Source of the DNA: Zygnema cylindricum
Taxonomy: Eukaryota; Streptophyta; Zygnematophyceae; Zygnematales; Zygnemataceae
Direction of reading: 5' to 3'
Length of the DNA stretch: 62,000 nt
NCBI GenBank assembly: GCA_037447655.1
Contig: JBBHKE010002895.1
Location: forward strand, 1-62,000
The translations under genes were made by a program, and so were the position numbers. The notes beneath the pieces are model-generated. The model saw only the letters and a program-made list of their open reading frames with translations. It was not told where the DNA came from and searched no databases. This document shows positions 9,613 to 21,960 of the stretch, in pieces; position 1 is the stretch's first letter; the number at the start of each line of letters is the position of its first letter.

Positions 9613-12598
9613 ATGGGCAGCACCGGATCCAAGTTAGAGAAGGCGTTGGGGGAGTCATTTCCCGAAGGAGAGCGTTATTTTGGTCTTGAAAATTTTGGAA
9701 ATACCTGTTATTGTAACAGTGTTCTTCAGGTGATCAACTATAGCTTTACTACACTGGCTGTACGAAACACTGACAAAATTCATGCGAGGATGACGTAGGT
9801 GGAGATCATTTGTTTATCATTAATGATGGTCCTAGCATCTTAAAAATTATTAGGAGGGGAAGAGAGGTGCCGTTTACGGAAGTAGGAACTGTTCTAATTA
9901 TTCTTGACGCATACATCAACTTCTGCAGTTTTTATGCTGTTTTGTTATTGAGTAGGACTGTGATGTCTTTTGTGTTTCTAGGTCAGCAACGGTGTAAATT
10001 TTGCTTTAAAGCCTGTGTGACTCCTTTGCATTTGGAATCTCTGGTAGAGATCATCGCAATTTTGCAATAGAAGGGATCCAGCTACAGAACAGGAAGAAAC
10101 AATTACAACACTGTCTATTGCCATATAACTTCTGTGACCAACTTGACAAAATTTGCCCAATATGCGCGATTGGCTGTGCAGGCTCTCTATTTTTGTGCCC
10201 CTTTTAGAGAGCACCTGTTGGAATATATTGCCAAAAACAAAATGGTATCTGAGGCTGATGAAAATTTGCTCACAGCGTTGGCGGAACTTTTTGCACAGGT
10301 ATTTCATTATTTTAGCTTCTTTTGTCTTTTTGCGTTATGGATTATGATTTTTTGTAAAGCTACTTCAAAAGTCCTGATTTGCTAAGTTTACCCCGCAGCC
10401 AACTTGCGTCATCGGGTTTTTTCTTCTTTTCTCTTCAGATTAACACCCAGAAAAAAAAGACAGGCGTCATAGCACCAAAACGTTTTGTCAACCGTGTAAA
10501 GAAACAAAAGGACATTTTTCGGAGTTTCATGCACCAGGTAATTACTCCTACTTCCCAAATGAATTGAGTGAAGGCACTCAAGTGTTCAAAAGCATCGTTC
10601 CTTTTTTGGTGAATTTAATTTTGGTAAATGGTTTTTTTCTTTTCCATGGAGAGGCTTGGAATGCATTGTTCTTGGAGCACAGATATGTAGGCCAATGTGA
10701 AGGGCAGTTCTAATACTTGAGCTGAAGTATGCGGTCTATGAATATTTGGAAGGTGGACTTTGAAGTGTCCGGTTGTTGCAGCCTTTCCATTTTCAATTCA
10801 TCCATTAGATTTCCTTGTGGACGGGAGAAACCCGTGTGGATGCCCTTCACGGTCTGCACTTTTAAGTGTTGTAAATCTCTATGTCTGATTTAAATCGGCA
10901 GTTGAAGAGGGCAATCTTTTTGCTTCATGTGCTCATCTGGTTTTTTTATCAACTTGACAATGGCTCTCAGTGGCATATGCTTTGCTTGATATTGGAGTGT
11001 GCTAGAATCGATCTTTGGAAATGATTGTCTTTTCTTTGTGACGTCGAGGTGTTGGTGAAAGTCTGCTTAGCATAGTGGAGTTTTCCATTTGCTCCTGAAA
11101 TCTGAGGACGAATTTTATTGGACGTGTTCTCACTGGTGAGAAATTCAGAAGTTTGCAGGATGCCCACGAGTTCCTTAATTTTTTGCTAAATGAATTAGCC
11201 GACATCTTGGAGAATGAGGCGAAGCAAGGCAAGACAGAGGCAGGGCGGGTGTTGCCCCCGAGCAAAGATGGAGAAAATGGGAGTGGTCAGCCTGTGATAG
11301 TCACTTGGGTACGAGAGATTTTCCAGGTGAGTTGGTACAACAAGTAGGATGGTTGCTAGGAGAAGGGACGGGAAAAGATGAGGTTTTGTGAGTGATGATG
11401 CAAGATGTTAGTGGTGAAGTGATGGAATTGTCCATTGTGACTGCTTTGTCTCTATGACAAAAAGTTCAATTGAGGAGCAGTGAAAGAGAATGTAACTACC
11501 GTCTTCCTGCGAATGGGAATAGCAGCATGTGACTGAGGGGTTTAAAACAATTAAACCGGGGCCATACTTCGGCAACATCAAATTGAGTCGGTGGTTATTA
11601 TGGAGTTTGACCACATCAGGGGCTAGAAATGCAGTTATAACTGTCCTTGCATGACCCTGGGATGGTTGTAACTGCAGGGAATCCTGACCAATGAGACACG
11701 CTGCTTGTGCTGTGAAACCGTCACAGCACGTGATGAGACATTCCTGGACTTGAGCCTAGACATTGAACAGAACAGTTCTGTTACGAGCTGCCTTCGCAAT
11801 TTCAGTTCCACGGAAACACTAAATGCACAGGACAAGTTTTTCTGCGACAAATGCTGCAGGTGGGAAGCATTTCCTCTTTCATGCCACTGAAGCACCAGTT
11901 ATAGGCTGTCTGATAGGAGTGGCCTGCAGGCTTCTTTGGCCCTGTATTGAGTTACATTTGGTTTGACGTAAGTCTGCCTTGCTAAAATTTTCCAGAAGTT
12001 GATCCAGTTTGCAGGAAGCTCAAAAGCGGATGAAGGTAAAATTACCTCCAAGAGTATTGGCGCTTCATTTGAAGCGCTTTAAATACATTGAGCAACTAGG
12101 GAGGTATAAGAAGTTATCTTATCGTGTGGTTTTCCCGTTGGAGCTAAGGCTCTGTAACACTGTTGATGACGCTCCTGGCTCAGAAGCAGAATATTCACTT
12201 TTTGCTGTCGTGGTTCACGTTGGAAGGTGAGTTACATCCTGTGGTACTGCCGAATGCCTGTAACTAACAGACTAAGTTTGCGATTCGTTGTAAGAGACAT
12301 TATGCTTCCATCTTTTAATGTTTCATGGAGGTTAGTTATTGTGGATAAAATCAGATGAACCAGGGAGTTCTCATCGATTGTTGTGTGCCTGTGCAGTGGA
12401 CCGAACCATGGACATTATGTTAGTCTGGTGAAAAGTCACAATCACTGGCTGTTTTTTGATGATGAGACGGTCGAGCCCATTGATGAAGCCATGGTGCAGA
12501 CCTTTTTTGGATCGTCACAAGAGTTCTCTAACAATACAGACCATGGCTATATTTTGTTCTATGAGAGCCAACGAGCGAACGGGACAGAAATGAAGTAG
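9613..12598 (+). CDS. UBP3: Ubiquitin-specific protease, UBP3/UBP4 class, seven exons
   Basis: A cysteine protease (peptidase family C19) that removes ubiquitin from proteins; in Arabidopsis UBP3 and UBP4 are nuclear and needed for pollen development. Exons are 9613-9729, 10182-10298, 10439-10537, 11159-11326, 11678-11859, 12008-12226 and 12397-12598. All introns are GT-AG, and the exons sum to 1104 nt, giving 367 residues plus TAG, close to the roughly 370 of the family. Exon 1 has the [12 protein letters not shown] start (Gly2, possible myristoylation) and the Cys box [12 protein letters not shown]. Exon 4 holds [13 protein letters not shown]. Exon 5 has a zinc site CLCC...CDKCC. Exon 6 has HLKRFKY and exon 7 the His box [10 protein letters not shown] with FDDETV. 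Two codons are split between exons (5/6 and 6/7), both restoring Ser. No lesion is seen, so it is probably functional. UBP3 and UBP4 cannot be separated here. Confidence 0.95.
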
Positions 12599-14330
12599 AG
12601 GGCCTGGTAACTCCCAGCTCAGGAACTAGGGGCACCTCAGGCTGTATTTTGAATTGCACAAGTAAGAAGGTGTTTTTGCTCCTTTTTTTTTATTCTTATG
12701 GAAATGCCCGTTTTTGGAAAAATCTCGAGTCTAGCTGGTAAGCCATTTTGAAAGTGTAAAGGAATAATTTCATCAACTTGTTCATTTGCCAGCCATTTCA
12801 GAGTAGGTCTCCATGAGAGATAGTACTTCAGAAGGCTACTGGCTCCTCGTGGGGGTTGGTGGGACTTGGTGTAGGTACCATAGTTCTAGGTTTTTGTTAT
12901 TTGCACTGACAGGTTGACAGATTTTGACAATGGACAGAAAAGGTTCTTGTAAACCATGTAAATACCAACCACGGTCATTTCGATGACGATCAATGTCGTA
13001 TAATTGTTGGAACCGTGGGTGATGTTTCTTGACCGTTTCTTGAGAGATGTGTATTAGTATGATTCTTGTACTTGCGGGTAATTTTAGAAAAGTTCGTCAG
13101 CATAAAGCCATTGTGGTGGGGCAGTATTGTAAAACTATGGCATGAGAAAGTTTACGATTTTTATGCAAAGTTTCTGCTTACTTAATCAGAAGGCTGCAGG
13201 CAAAGCATGGAGGTTTTGACCCTTTATGTTCATTTGTATAAATCTGTACTGTGTCCATAGGTTCATTCAGACTTCAGTGTAAGTCACTTGCATCTTTTAA
13301 CATCGGATTTATTCATATTTTGTGACATGCATTGCCACTCAGTCCAGAGCAGGTCGGTTGTAAGCCGAAAGTTTTTTAGTGAAAGGCTAATAACGGACTC
13401 TCTAGGGAACGGGACTAAGGGGAACAAAGAGGGGGAGGGGAGAGGGAGAGGGGAGTGTGTGGCGGCGCCTGGAAATATGATGGGAAGGATGCGAGGGATA
13501 TTGGGAAATGAGCGCAAGAAAGGGAGAAGTATTAGTGTGGAAAGTGAGCATCTGGACGTAAATCCACATGTTTCGGTGCACCACTCTCCTGGAGTTCAAT
13601 TTAAGGTTTGATTGGTGAACAATAAGTAGCCACAAGCAGACAAGCAGCTCTGTGGCACAAAGTGAAGGCCATAATGCGACAAAGAGTCAAAGTCGTTAAA
13701 ACCCTAGAATGCATGGAGTTAATCTGCTGCAGCGGAAAATGTATGGTTGTTTTTGATATAGTACGTGTACAGTTCTTGGTGACAAGTGCAGTGTTTCCAA
13801 CTGTTGATCTTTCATTTGAACTAAGCACCACAATGTGGACATCTGAATTAGCTATTTGGACATCATGAAGACATGGAGAATGTTTGTCATTATTGATGCC
13901 AAGAAGGGAAAAAATGGTGTCAAATTATGAGGCGCGGTGGGTGAATTACCATAAGGAAGACTATGGCATGATACCTTCTAGATAGAGATCTCTAGTATAA
14001 GTGGTACACACCCTCCCCTTCTCCCTCCAACCGCCTCAGTAATATTTCCCTCCTATCCACCCTCCCCCCTGAACCGTTATTCATTTAGTAATATTCCCCT
14101 CTCTCTCCCTGTTTTTCATTTCGTATTAGTTCCTACCCTCTTGTCCTCCCGCCCCCCCAAATGCCTTTTATACGTACAACATGAAATTCGTTTTGTGTTA
14201 TTTTTCCCGGTGTACTTTATTCACTCTCATTCTCCCCCCTCCCACTCGCAATGCTGCTAGTCAAGGGAGATTTCTGATCTCTGGCGCGATTCTCCCTTCA
14301 TCACCCATCCCCCCCCCTCCAATCGGGGAA
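12599..14330. other. 3' flank of UBP and intergenic DNA, no gene seen
   Basis: The first few hundred bases are probably the UBP 3' UTR. Beyond that are open frames of about 60-107 codons (for example 13288-13611) in purine-rich or pyrimidine-rich sequence on both strands, with no family resemblance. 14000-14330 is rich in CCCTCC runs. I support no gene here. Confidence 0.55.
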
Positions 14331-14870
14331 AATGGTGTGGAATTCAGTGTGGAATCCAATGCTCTGCACAAGAGGCGTGTCCTCAGCCTATGAATCATAT
14401 TTTAGTGCGAAATCTACGTGCAGAATTTAAATGTGGAGTTCAATGCTCTGCATAAGAGTGCCGTCAGCCTATGAACCATAATTCAGCCCAATGTTTAGTG
14501 GGAAATTTAGTGCGACATTCAGAGCTCTGCACAAGAGAGTGCGTTCAGCCTCTGAACCATGGTTCAGTGCAAAACACCTGAAAGCTCGGTGGGGTATTTG
14601 GTGCTGAATTAAGTGCGAAACGCAATGCGAAGTTCAGTGATATGCAAGAGAGTGCCCTGCCTATACATCGTACACCAGTCCGAAATCTACTGTAGTGCTA
14701 GATTTGGAGCTCTGCATAAGAGAGTCCATTCCACCGGTGAACCATAATCCAGTGGGGAATTCGGTGAAAATTTAGTGCGGCTTCAGTGCGAAACTAAATG
14801 CAGAATTCATTGCTCTGCACAAGAAAGTGCCCTCGAGCTTATGAATCACAAGTCAGTGCACGATTCAGTG
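14331..14870 (+). repeat. Degenerate tandem repeat, about five units
   Basis: The phrase GCTCTGCA(C/T)AAGAG.GTGC..TCAGCCTATGAA(C/T)CATA.TTCAGTG recurs at about 14361, 14440, 14522, 14710 and 14811, with a weaker copy near 14640, spaced roughly 80-125 bp apart. Between them stand variants of GTGCGAAATTTAGTG. Units differ at many positions, so this is an old minisatellite-like array. No coding frame spans it. Confidence 0.75.
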
Positions 14871-15005
14871 GGATTCATTAGAGCACATAACCATCGCACT
14901 TTTCTTTTCATAAAGCTTATACATCTAGTAAAATGGCCTACTTTTAAACTGTGCATGGAATTAGTTCGAGTGTGCACGAGTGAGGTGATGTTGCCCCTTT
15001 CAGAA

Positions 15006-15075
15006 AAAAACCCTAAAAACCTTAGAAACCCTTAAAACCTCAGAAACCCTAAAAAACCTTAAAATACCCTAAAAG
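15006..15075 (-). repeat. Degenerate telomere-like repeats
   Basis: There are several spaced runs of CCCTAAAA and CCTTAAAA or CCTTAGAAA in about 70 bp, resembling the plant telomere repeat (CCCTAAA/TTTAGGG) but irregular. This may be an old interstitial telomeric tract or chance A/C-rich sequence. Confidence 0.35.
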
Positions 15076-15860
15076 ACTCGTGGATGGAGTAGACATGTGT
15101 TTCCGGTAGTAGATGGCCGACACCCGCTTTTTTGCATATCCCTATACATGGAATACCATCTTTATTGTCTATGTCAAAAAAACCAAAAGATCTTAGAGGA
15201 CCTCCATAGAAGTTTTTACCGTAACAGACCAAGGAGCGGATTTGTAACCCTAATCTATTCGTCTAAAATATGGTACCACACTACATGTGAGAGTAGTCGA
15301 TATTGACCCTTCTTTATGCCAAAATGAACAGCTAAGATCTATCTGCTTACTCTTTAAACCACTCTGTACCTCAAAATTAAGAGCAAGAAAAAGACCAGCG
15401 ATGTCTTAAAGCTTTTTTGATTCTGGACATGATAACGTGCTTGACCGGCAACTGCGAATTCTCCCTCTCCCTCCCTTTCCCTTCCCCCCCTTTCCCAACA
15501 TTTCAAAGCCCGTGACGGGCAGTGACAACTCCTCTCCCCCTCTCCCCCACCGTGGAAATTCTCTCCCTGCTCCCCCCCTGGCAACAGTCTTGTCGACCTC
15601 CCACACACTACCAGCTAATCCACTCCTCTCTCCTCTCACCCCTCAGTATGCTTCGACAAACACATCCTACTGGCCCATGTTACGATTTACAATTATTGAA
15701 TCTATGTTTACGTAACATTGGTTCGTTTTTAGTGTGGTTTAGTTTTGGTCTCGCGTCACTTCGCGTATTTAGTTTGGTTTCATTTAGTACTCCGTGCGTC
15801 GGTTTGCGGATTCGGTTTTGTTTCGTTTAGTTTGATGTATTATTTCATGCGTGTATTTTT
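15076..15860. other. Intergenic, C/T-rich then T/G-rich, no gene seen
   Basis: 15440-15650 is strongly C/T-rich and gives overlapping open frames on both strands because stop codons are rare in it; they are not genes. From 15716 the DNA is T/G-rich (TTTAGTTTGG, TTTCGTTTAG). This texture resumes at 16756 after the hAT-like insertion. Confidence 0.5.
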
Positions 15861-16755
15861 TAGTGTTGTGTATCGGTAAGGATTTGCCGATAACCGATAT
15901 GGACCTTTTTTCGGGTATCCGATAATCGATATATTGGTACGATATATCGACATCGGTCTTATCGCCGATAAGTAGCCGATAATATCGGGTACTTATCGGC
16001 GATAATGCCGATAACGATAATTATCGGCGATAACTGTACGGACTGTAGAGGTAAATGTACGGTCTGTACACTCAACTGTACGTCATATTCTCCGGACGTG
16101 TACAAGCATAGAAAGTACCGTAGCCGCCATGAAATATGTACGATTTTGATACGGATCCTGTAAAAGCGATGTACCTTTCACATCCGACGCCATGGCTTTG
16201 TCCCTTTATTCCTTGAGATCCACTAGGGACCTGCCACGTGTCAATCTGTCGGCATTTTTGGCACAAGCTGCCAAAAGAGCCATTCCGGGATGCCGGCGCT
16301 CACGCAAATCCGTCCGTTCGTGTTTTCTCATTCCAAATCGTCCGTTCGATTCCGGCGGCGCGCAGAATGTTATTTTGCGTCCGTTGTACTTTTGTGTTCG
16401 CCGTCCTTTTCCAGTTCCATGTTCACCAGTTATTTAGTAAATTTCCGTACGTCGCCGTAAAATTTTTGTTCAGTTAATCGGCCAACGTTTATGTGTCGCG
16501 TTTACCGTAATAAATTGCAGTTAAACTGTAACGGCACAGATTTCTATACTTGGAATGCCACACTATATAAAGTCAATAAAATAATACAGTATGTTATAAA
16601 GTACTATTGTATGCATACTATATTTTTTTTAAGTTATCGCCGATATGGAATTTGTTGGTCCCAGACCGATATATCGGAACCTCTGACCGTTCGATAAACG
16701 ATAACTATCGGTATTGGTGTTATTGCGATAAGTTTTTTACCGATACACAACACTA
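15861..16755. mobile_element. hAT-like non-autonomous transposon, copy C, complete (895 bp)
   Basis: It runs from TAGTGTTGTGTATCGG to CCGATACACAACACTA, a perfect 16-bp terminal inverted repeat. It is flanked by a perfect 8-bp direct duplication GTATTTTT (15853-15860 and 16756-16763). An 8-bp duplication and TAGTG ends are hallmarks of the hAT superfamily. Subterminal TATCG/CGATA repeats crowd both sides (15880-16040 and 16640-16740). No transposase is visible in the middle, so it depended on a partner element. Confidence 0.9.
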
Positions 16756-18712
16756 GTATTTTTTCACGTGTACACAATTACATTTGTTTTGTTTCTTTTC
16801 GGTTAAGTTCTAGATTTGTACTTCGGGAAGTTTCATTTGCGCGACGTACATCTAGTATGTTCGTTTCGCATAAGTTAAGCTTGTCGTACAGGACTGTCAG
16901 TTTGGTTTCTATAGTTTCATTTTGTTTTGTACTTGATTTACGTCTAAGTAAATTTAGACACTTCTAGAGTTAGGGTATTTTCGCATGTAACCGAAACTTA
17001 GTCTTGCTACTTTGTTTTTTAGCGAAGATTCTTCGTACAACTTTCTGAGCATTCGGATGTAAACGCAAATAACTTGTCACTTAAAAACGTGACTAACGTA
17101 GACGTGTACGAAGAATTGTGACAGATGAAGTGGCTCATAAAACGAGGCGAAACTTCCACTCGCCTTCAATTTGAGGCGTTTCTTCGCACGTTGTACAATT
17201 TTTGTGACTTCGTAATGTCCGTACGCCACACTGTCGACGTGTCGAAACCTTAAAATACCTCTCGCTGTCGCACAGAATTTGCGGTTTGGTTTATCGTCTT
17301 CCCACTTGCCGACAAGTGGCCAATATTTTTCATAAGCCATATGTCTGAAGACACGTGTTTTTGAGAGAGACGGCCCCTGTACGGCTCAGTGCACTAAAAG
17401 CATTACGCACAAGATGGAAACGTGCACTCTGTTTTTTTTTTGTACTCTACGCACAACAATTGTAAAAAAATTCAGACAAGTGCGACAGTGTATGCCTATT
17501 CACTCACCTTATTGGACTTCGTTTCAAATCACCTCGCGAGGTGATTTGACGTAAAGTTTGAACATGTGTTGAAAGGACGCGAGTGTGGGTCAAAATGCGC
17601 TAAACGACAAATTGTATCGCGCTAGGCGACAAACTACTGGACGTATAAAGTTTCAAGGTAACGCAACTTGTACGGTGATAATTTCTATTTTTTGGTACGG
17701 CTGCGGATTTTCTCGTTTTTTTCTAAGTTATGGAGGAAAACGACAAAAAAATAAATGTATCTCTAGCACATGCGAAAATACCCTTAGTGTTCTAGATTGT
17801 TTCCACGACTTAGTTTAAAAGCCATCGTGTGAGTTAGAAATAATAATTAGGAATCAATCAAGAGTCAATTAAGGAGGAATGAGTTAAGAGAAGTGTAATG
17901 TTTAAGGATTGAGTTAATATGAGCTTATTTTATTGAGTATTCAATTTCTCTCTATCTTGGATTAGGAGCTTTCAATGTGTTATAATGTTTGATTTGATTT
18001 CAGTTTCGCTTCCGCATTGAGAAATAAAAGTATTTGTGAGAGCATTCCGATTGACTCTTATTCCTATCAGCCCACAATTTCTCTTTCCTCGTCAATGGCT
18101 TCAACATTCCCCCCTCAAATTGCCTCTCCACATCCTTTCCTCCCTTCTCCACTCCATTATCTGTTCGACGACTCCTCAGTGGTTAAATTTTCCTCCATAC
18201 AACAAAACACAACTCTTTATTTCTTTGTCTAACCTATTTTATTCTCCTTTCCTCCCTCTCTTTTTCCATTTGTTTCCCCCTGATTCACTGACAGTGTAAA
18301 GCAATAAGTCTATTCCCCTTTTCCCTCCCTCGCCTCCTCCCCTCATAACTCCCAAAGTGCAGCCTCTCCCCACCACGTTACAATATTTAGGGTTTTAAAA
18401 ATATATTGCGGCTTGGGCCAACTACACCCGCCATACAAAGAGTTGTCGCCATTTTCTAGGCCTTGGATCTCCCTTCGGATACTTTTCCCTTCCTTCCTTC
18501 AGGTACATTTTGCGTACCTACATTCGACTGCAGTTTCGTCAGGCTCTACAATCGAAGACTAGGCTTTTGTTCGTAACCTTTATAGCTTTGTAGCTTATAA
18601 TCTGGGGATCCCCAATCGTACTGCCTTGCGCTGGCGATTTTTCATTCAAATTTCTGCCCTATCAACTTTCGATGGTACGTTAGAGGCTTACCATGGTGGT
18701 AACGGGTGACGG
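16756..18712. other. Intergenic, no gene seen
   Basis: Frames at 17077-17340 (minus) and 18017-18299 (plus) are under 90 codons and resemble nothing I know. 18060-18370 is C/T-rich. A perfect 24-bp palindrome stands at 17525-17548. Confidence 0.5.
17525..17548. repeat. Perfect 24-bp palindrome
   Basis: CAAATCACCTCG is followed directly by its reverse complement, with no loop. It may be a protein-binding site or chance; nothing around it gives a role. Confidence 0.7.
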
Positions 18713-18822
18713 CGAGACAGCACCTCTTTCCCTTAACTATGTACCTCTGGATCTCCATTTTTCTGTCTTTTCCTGCTACACTACGCGACAGCACCTCTTT
18801 CCCTTAACTATGTACCTCCAGA
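18713..18822 (+). repeat. 39-bp direct repeat, two copies 71 bp apart
   Basis: CGACAGCACCTCTTTCCC through TAACTATGTACCTC(T/C) is present near 18713-18751 and again near 18784-18822, with few differences. It lies upstream of the non-LTR element and may be part of its 5' leader. Confidence 0.6.
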
Positions 18823-19188
18823 TCGGGCTTGCGACTGCTGTCAAAAGCACGGACAGGCACATTGGCGAAACCACAGGTGGGACCCCCCGTAGGTCATCCT
18901 AGCTCCCCCACCATCCCCATGAATCGCTTGATTCCCCATCCCCCCATATAGCGAAGTCCAAAATCCATACGCATAAACGCCAAACACACACACAAACACA
19001 ATCACTTAGAACTAAAAAAAAAATTTCTTTTTGATTCTTCCTTTCATCCATCCACTCTTCCTTTTGATCCCACCTTTTCGACTCTTCCTTCCCTCCCCAT
19101 TTCCTTCCATTCCGATTTCCTGATCTAAAAGATCTTATCGGTTTCTCCTCCCTCACGATCCAGATCCTTTATCTACTAAGCGCTTGGA

Positions 19189-21960
19189 ATGTCCCGGTGT
19201 CACAACCTTTTTGCCGCCGGGGCCGGTATTTCCATTCATACACGGAGTTGTCGACATTGTAAAACCCTAGGTGGTCCTTTGTCTATCACCTCTCCTCAAT
19301 CGTCGTCGACCACACTCCCGTCAAGCGCTACTGAGGAGGATTAGAATTACGTCCGTGAGTTAGATGTTTTAGGGGCCTACGATTTGGGAGCCCCTCGCCA
19401 ACGATTGTACACCCGTATTCCTATGGCCGTCAGGACAATAGTACAAGATGCCCTCAACCTCCCCTTGTCCCATATTTCTTCAAACTCGGCGGACATTGAT
19501 CCTTGGCACCTTCTTATGTTTTCTCTCTGGGTGCTAGTCCTTCCAGGTCGTGGAGGGGGCAGTGGGGCTAGAGAAACTATGGCCCATTGTCGCCGATTCC
19601 TTCGTGGTGACTGGAAGGCCCTCCACGCTGAGCATGAGGATCGGGTATCGTGCACCTCTTTCATACCACGTTTGCCACCTAGGCCATCGGATTTCTCGAC
19701 CTCTTATCGTCGAGCAATTCACTTAGGCCGTGTTGGTGAGCTTTCTCGAGCGGTTTGGGCCCTACAACCATTCACCCCTGCCCCCGAATCTTCTTCCACT
19801 ATTGAGGTCCTTCGAGCTCTCCACCCCCCTGCCCCTTCCCCTTTACCCCCTTCTATCTACGCCTTTGAGCCTTCTGAGAGTTTTACTTTGGATCGGGAGG
19901 CTTTTATTAAGGCTCTTAACTCTTCTCCTCACCTTTCAACAGGGGCCCCCTCGGGAACAGTGTATGAGTTGTTTTGCGACGTTTTGCCCCGTGAATCGGG
20001 TGCCCGGGGTTCGATGTGTTTTTTCGAGTATGTTCCATTATTGCTAGTGGGGATGTTCCCCCTCGGATTTGTGATCTTCTCACGGCGTCCCGTCTTGTGG
20101 CAATCGCCAAACCTAATGGTGGGATTTGCCTTATCACCGTGGGAGAGGTTTTATATATATTGGTGACTCGTGCGATATGTCTCCAGCTCCAACCAGCTTT
20201 CCATGATTATTTTTCTCCTCATCAGTTTGGAGTGGCCACGAGAGGGGGTTGTGAGGCCGTGGTCCACAGGATTCGGGCTTTGTTGGATGTACATCCGGAT
20301 TGGTTGGTCCTTCAGGTCGAGGTTTCCAATGCCTTTAATACGGTGGATCGGAACGTGATTTTTTCGGAGCTTATGGCGGCTCCATCTCCGATTGTCCAAT
20401 TTTTCCCCTTTATGAGGGCTTTCTATTCTTTGACAAGCAACCTTTCCTTCTCGGCCGATGGTGATCTCATTGCTCTCTCCTCTGCTACTGGCACCCGCCA
20501 AGGCGACCTTCTCGGCGGACCTTTGTTCGCCCTCGCCAATTACTGGGCCCTTCGTGCCTCCGCAACGGCCTTCCCTTCTTGCCTTTTCCCTTCGGTCGCG
20601 GATGTTACGCACATTATTGGGCCCAGAGAACAAGTCGTGTTGGCATGTGATTTTTTCAAGGAACGTTTAGCCAAACTCAACCTTTCAGTCCAGCCGTCGA
20701 AGTGTGTTATTTGGTCTCCTCAGGATATTCCACTTTCGATTACTCCACCTCTTGGTTTTCAAACCCCTTACCTCTTGGTTTTCAAACCCCTTCTCCCTCC
20801 GATGGCATTCGAGTGCTAGGTTGCCCCCTTGGTTTGGACACTTTCGTGACCGAATTCCTTCATGATGCTTTACATACAGATCTAGCCCAAGTGGACGATC
20901 TTCCTCGCCTTCCTGATCCCCAAGTTGCTTTTGCTATGTTAACCAGGTGTTTTCCCCACCGCCCTTCCTATCTTACTCGTACTTCCCCTCCCACTCCAAC
21001 ATTTATCTCCTCTCTCTCGGCTTTTGACGATCGCCTCATGGAAGTCCTCCACACTCTATTAGGTCGAGGGCATTCGATCGCGAGTTTGGGCCATCGGCCC
21101 GCATTCAGGCATCCCTCCCTGTCTCTACTGGGGGGTTGGGTCTACTATCGAGTGCTCGTGTTGCTACGGCTGCCTATTAGGGAAATTGATGTCTTATTGT
21201 CTCCTCACTTGTTTCCAGTTTCTTGGCTGGGGACACCCCCGTTCTAGCTACTGTTATCCCCGGATTTCAAACGGTGTTTTGCCATCTAGCGATCTCTATT
21301 GGACGCGTCACGTTCTCTTCCTCCCCATGCCCTACTAGATGTGCCGATTTTTTCCACCCTTGTTACAAAATCTGTTGAGCGTGACCAGTAATCGAGTTCG
21401 GATCGGGTTGTCGCCGCCATTAAATCTAACCTTCTCAAGATGCTTTCCTCCGATTCTTCGCGTGCCCGTCTTCTCTCTTGTGGCGGACCTAATTTTGGGT
21501 TTTGGCTTTTTCACTACACCGATTTTGTCCACTCTCTGATTCTCACCGGCTTAATTCACCACCGCCTTTGGTTTTGCCTGGACCTCCCCCATCCTCCATA
21601 ACTTGGCTCTCTTGTTTGTGCATGTGGTCGCGTCTTGGGGCCCGATGGTATCCATTTGCTTCGTTGCTCCCATGGGGGAGATTTGATCCAGGCGCACAAC
21701 ACTATTGGCGATGCCGTTGCAACTATCGCTTCAGAGGGGGACTTTTATGTGCGTCGGGAAGTTTCTCATATTATTCCAAAGCGTCAGAATGATGTTGTTC
21801 TGCTTGATGGTGCTTATCACATCTTCGGTAATATTGTTTTGGCCAACCCTACTTCAGCTATAGTTTTTGGTCAAGCGGCTCGACATGTTGGGGTGGCGGC
21901 TCGTGATGCCGCTAAGGTGAAAGAGCTTGATTATGCCCACCGGGACCCTATGGATTGTTG
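19189..21960 (+). pseudogene. Non-LTR retrotransposon ORF, frameshifted (RT plus CCHC/nuclease-like C-end)
   Basis: The pieces read: a Cys/His cluster with HTRSCRHC near 19250; an N-terminal part to about 20033 (frame 1, stop at 19342); RT from about 20034 (frame 3) with HQFGVATRGG, motif A VEVSNAFNTVDR and GTRQGDLLGGP; then frame 2 from 20771 (GIRVLGCPLG). The C-terminal part (21605-21960) has CACG...GIHLLRC and VLLDGAYHIFG, resembling the CCHC plus restriction-like nuclease of R2-type elements. Catalytic residues are lost: motif A has Glu for Asp, and motif C is VADV where ADD is expected. A 23-bp tandem duplication at 20748-20793 causes one frameshift. Target-primed reverse transcription would be the role; this copy is dead. 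The R2-like placement is tentative. Confidence 0.8.
20748..20793 (+). repeat. 23-bp tandem duplication that breaks the RT frame
   Basis: CCTCTTGGTTTTCAAACCCC plus three bases is present at 20748-20770 and again at 20771-20793. Because 23 is not a multiple of three, the reading frame moves from frame 3 to frame 2 exactly here, matching where the protein similarity continues. Confidence 0.9.

Noticed and set aside
9810-10070. Frame inside UBP intron 1
   Set aside because: It lies between the exon 1 donor at 9730 and the exon 2 acceptor at 10181, has no resemblance to the protease and is not needed for the 367-residue product.
15437-15830. Overlapping open frames on both strands
   Set aside because: They come from a C/T-rich stretch in which stop codons are rare; no family resemblance and low-complexity translation.
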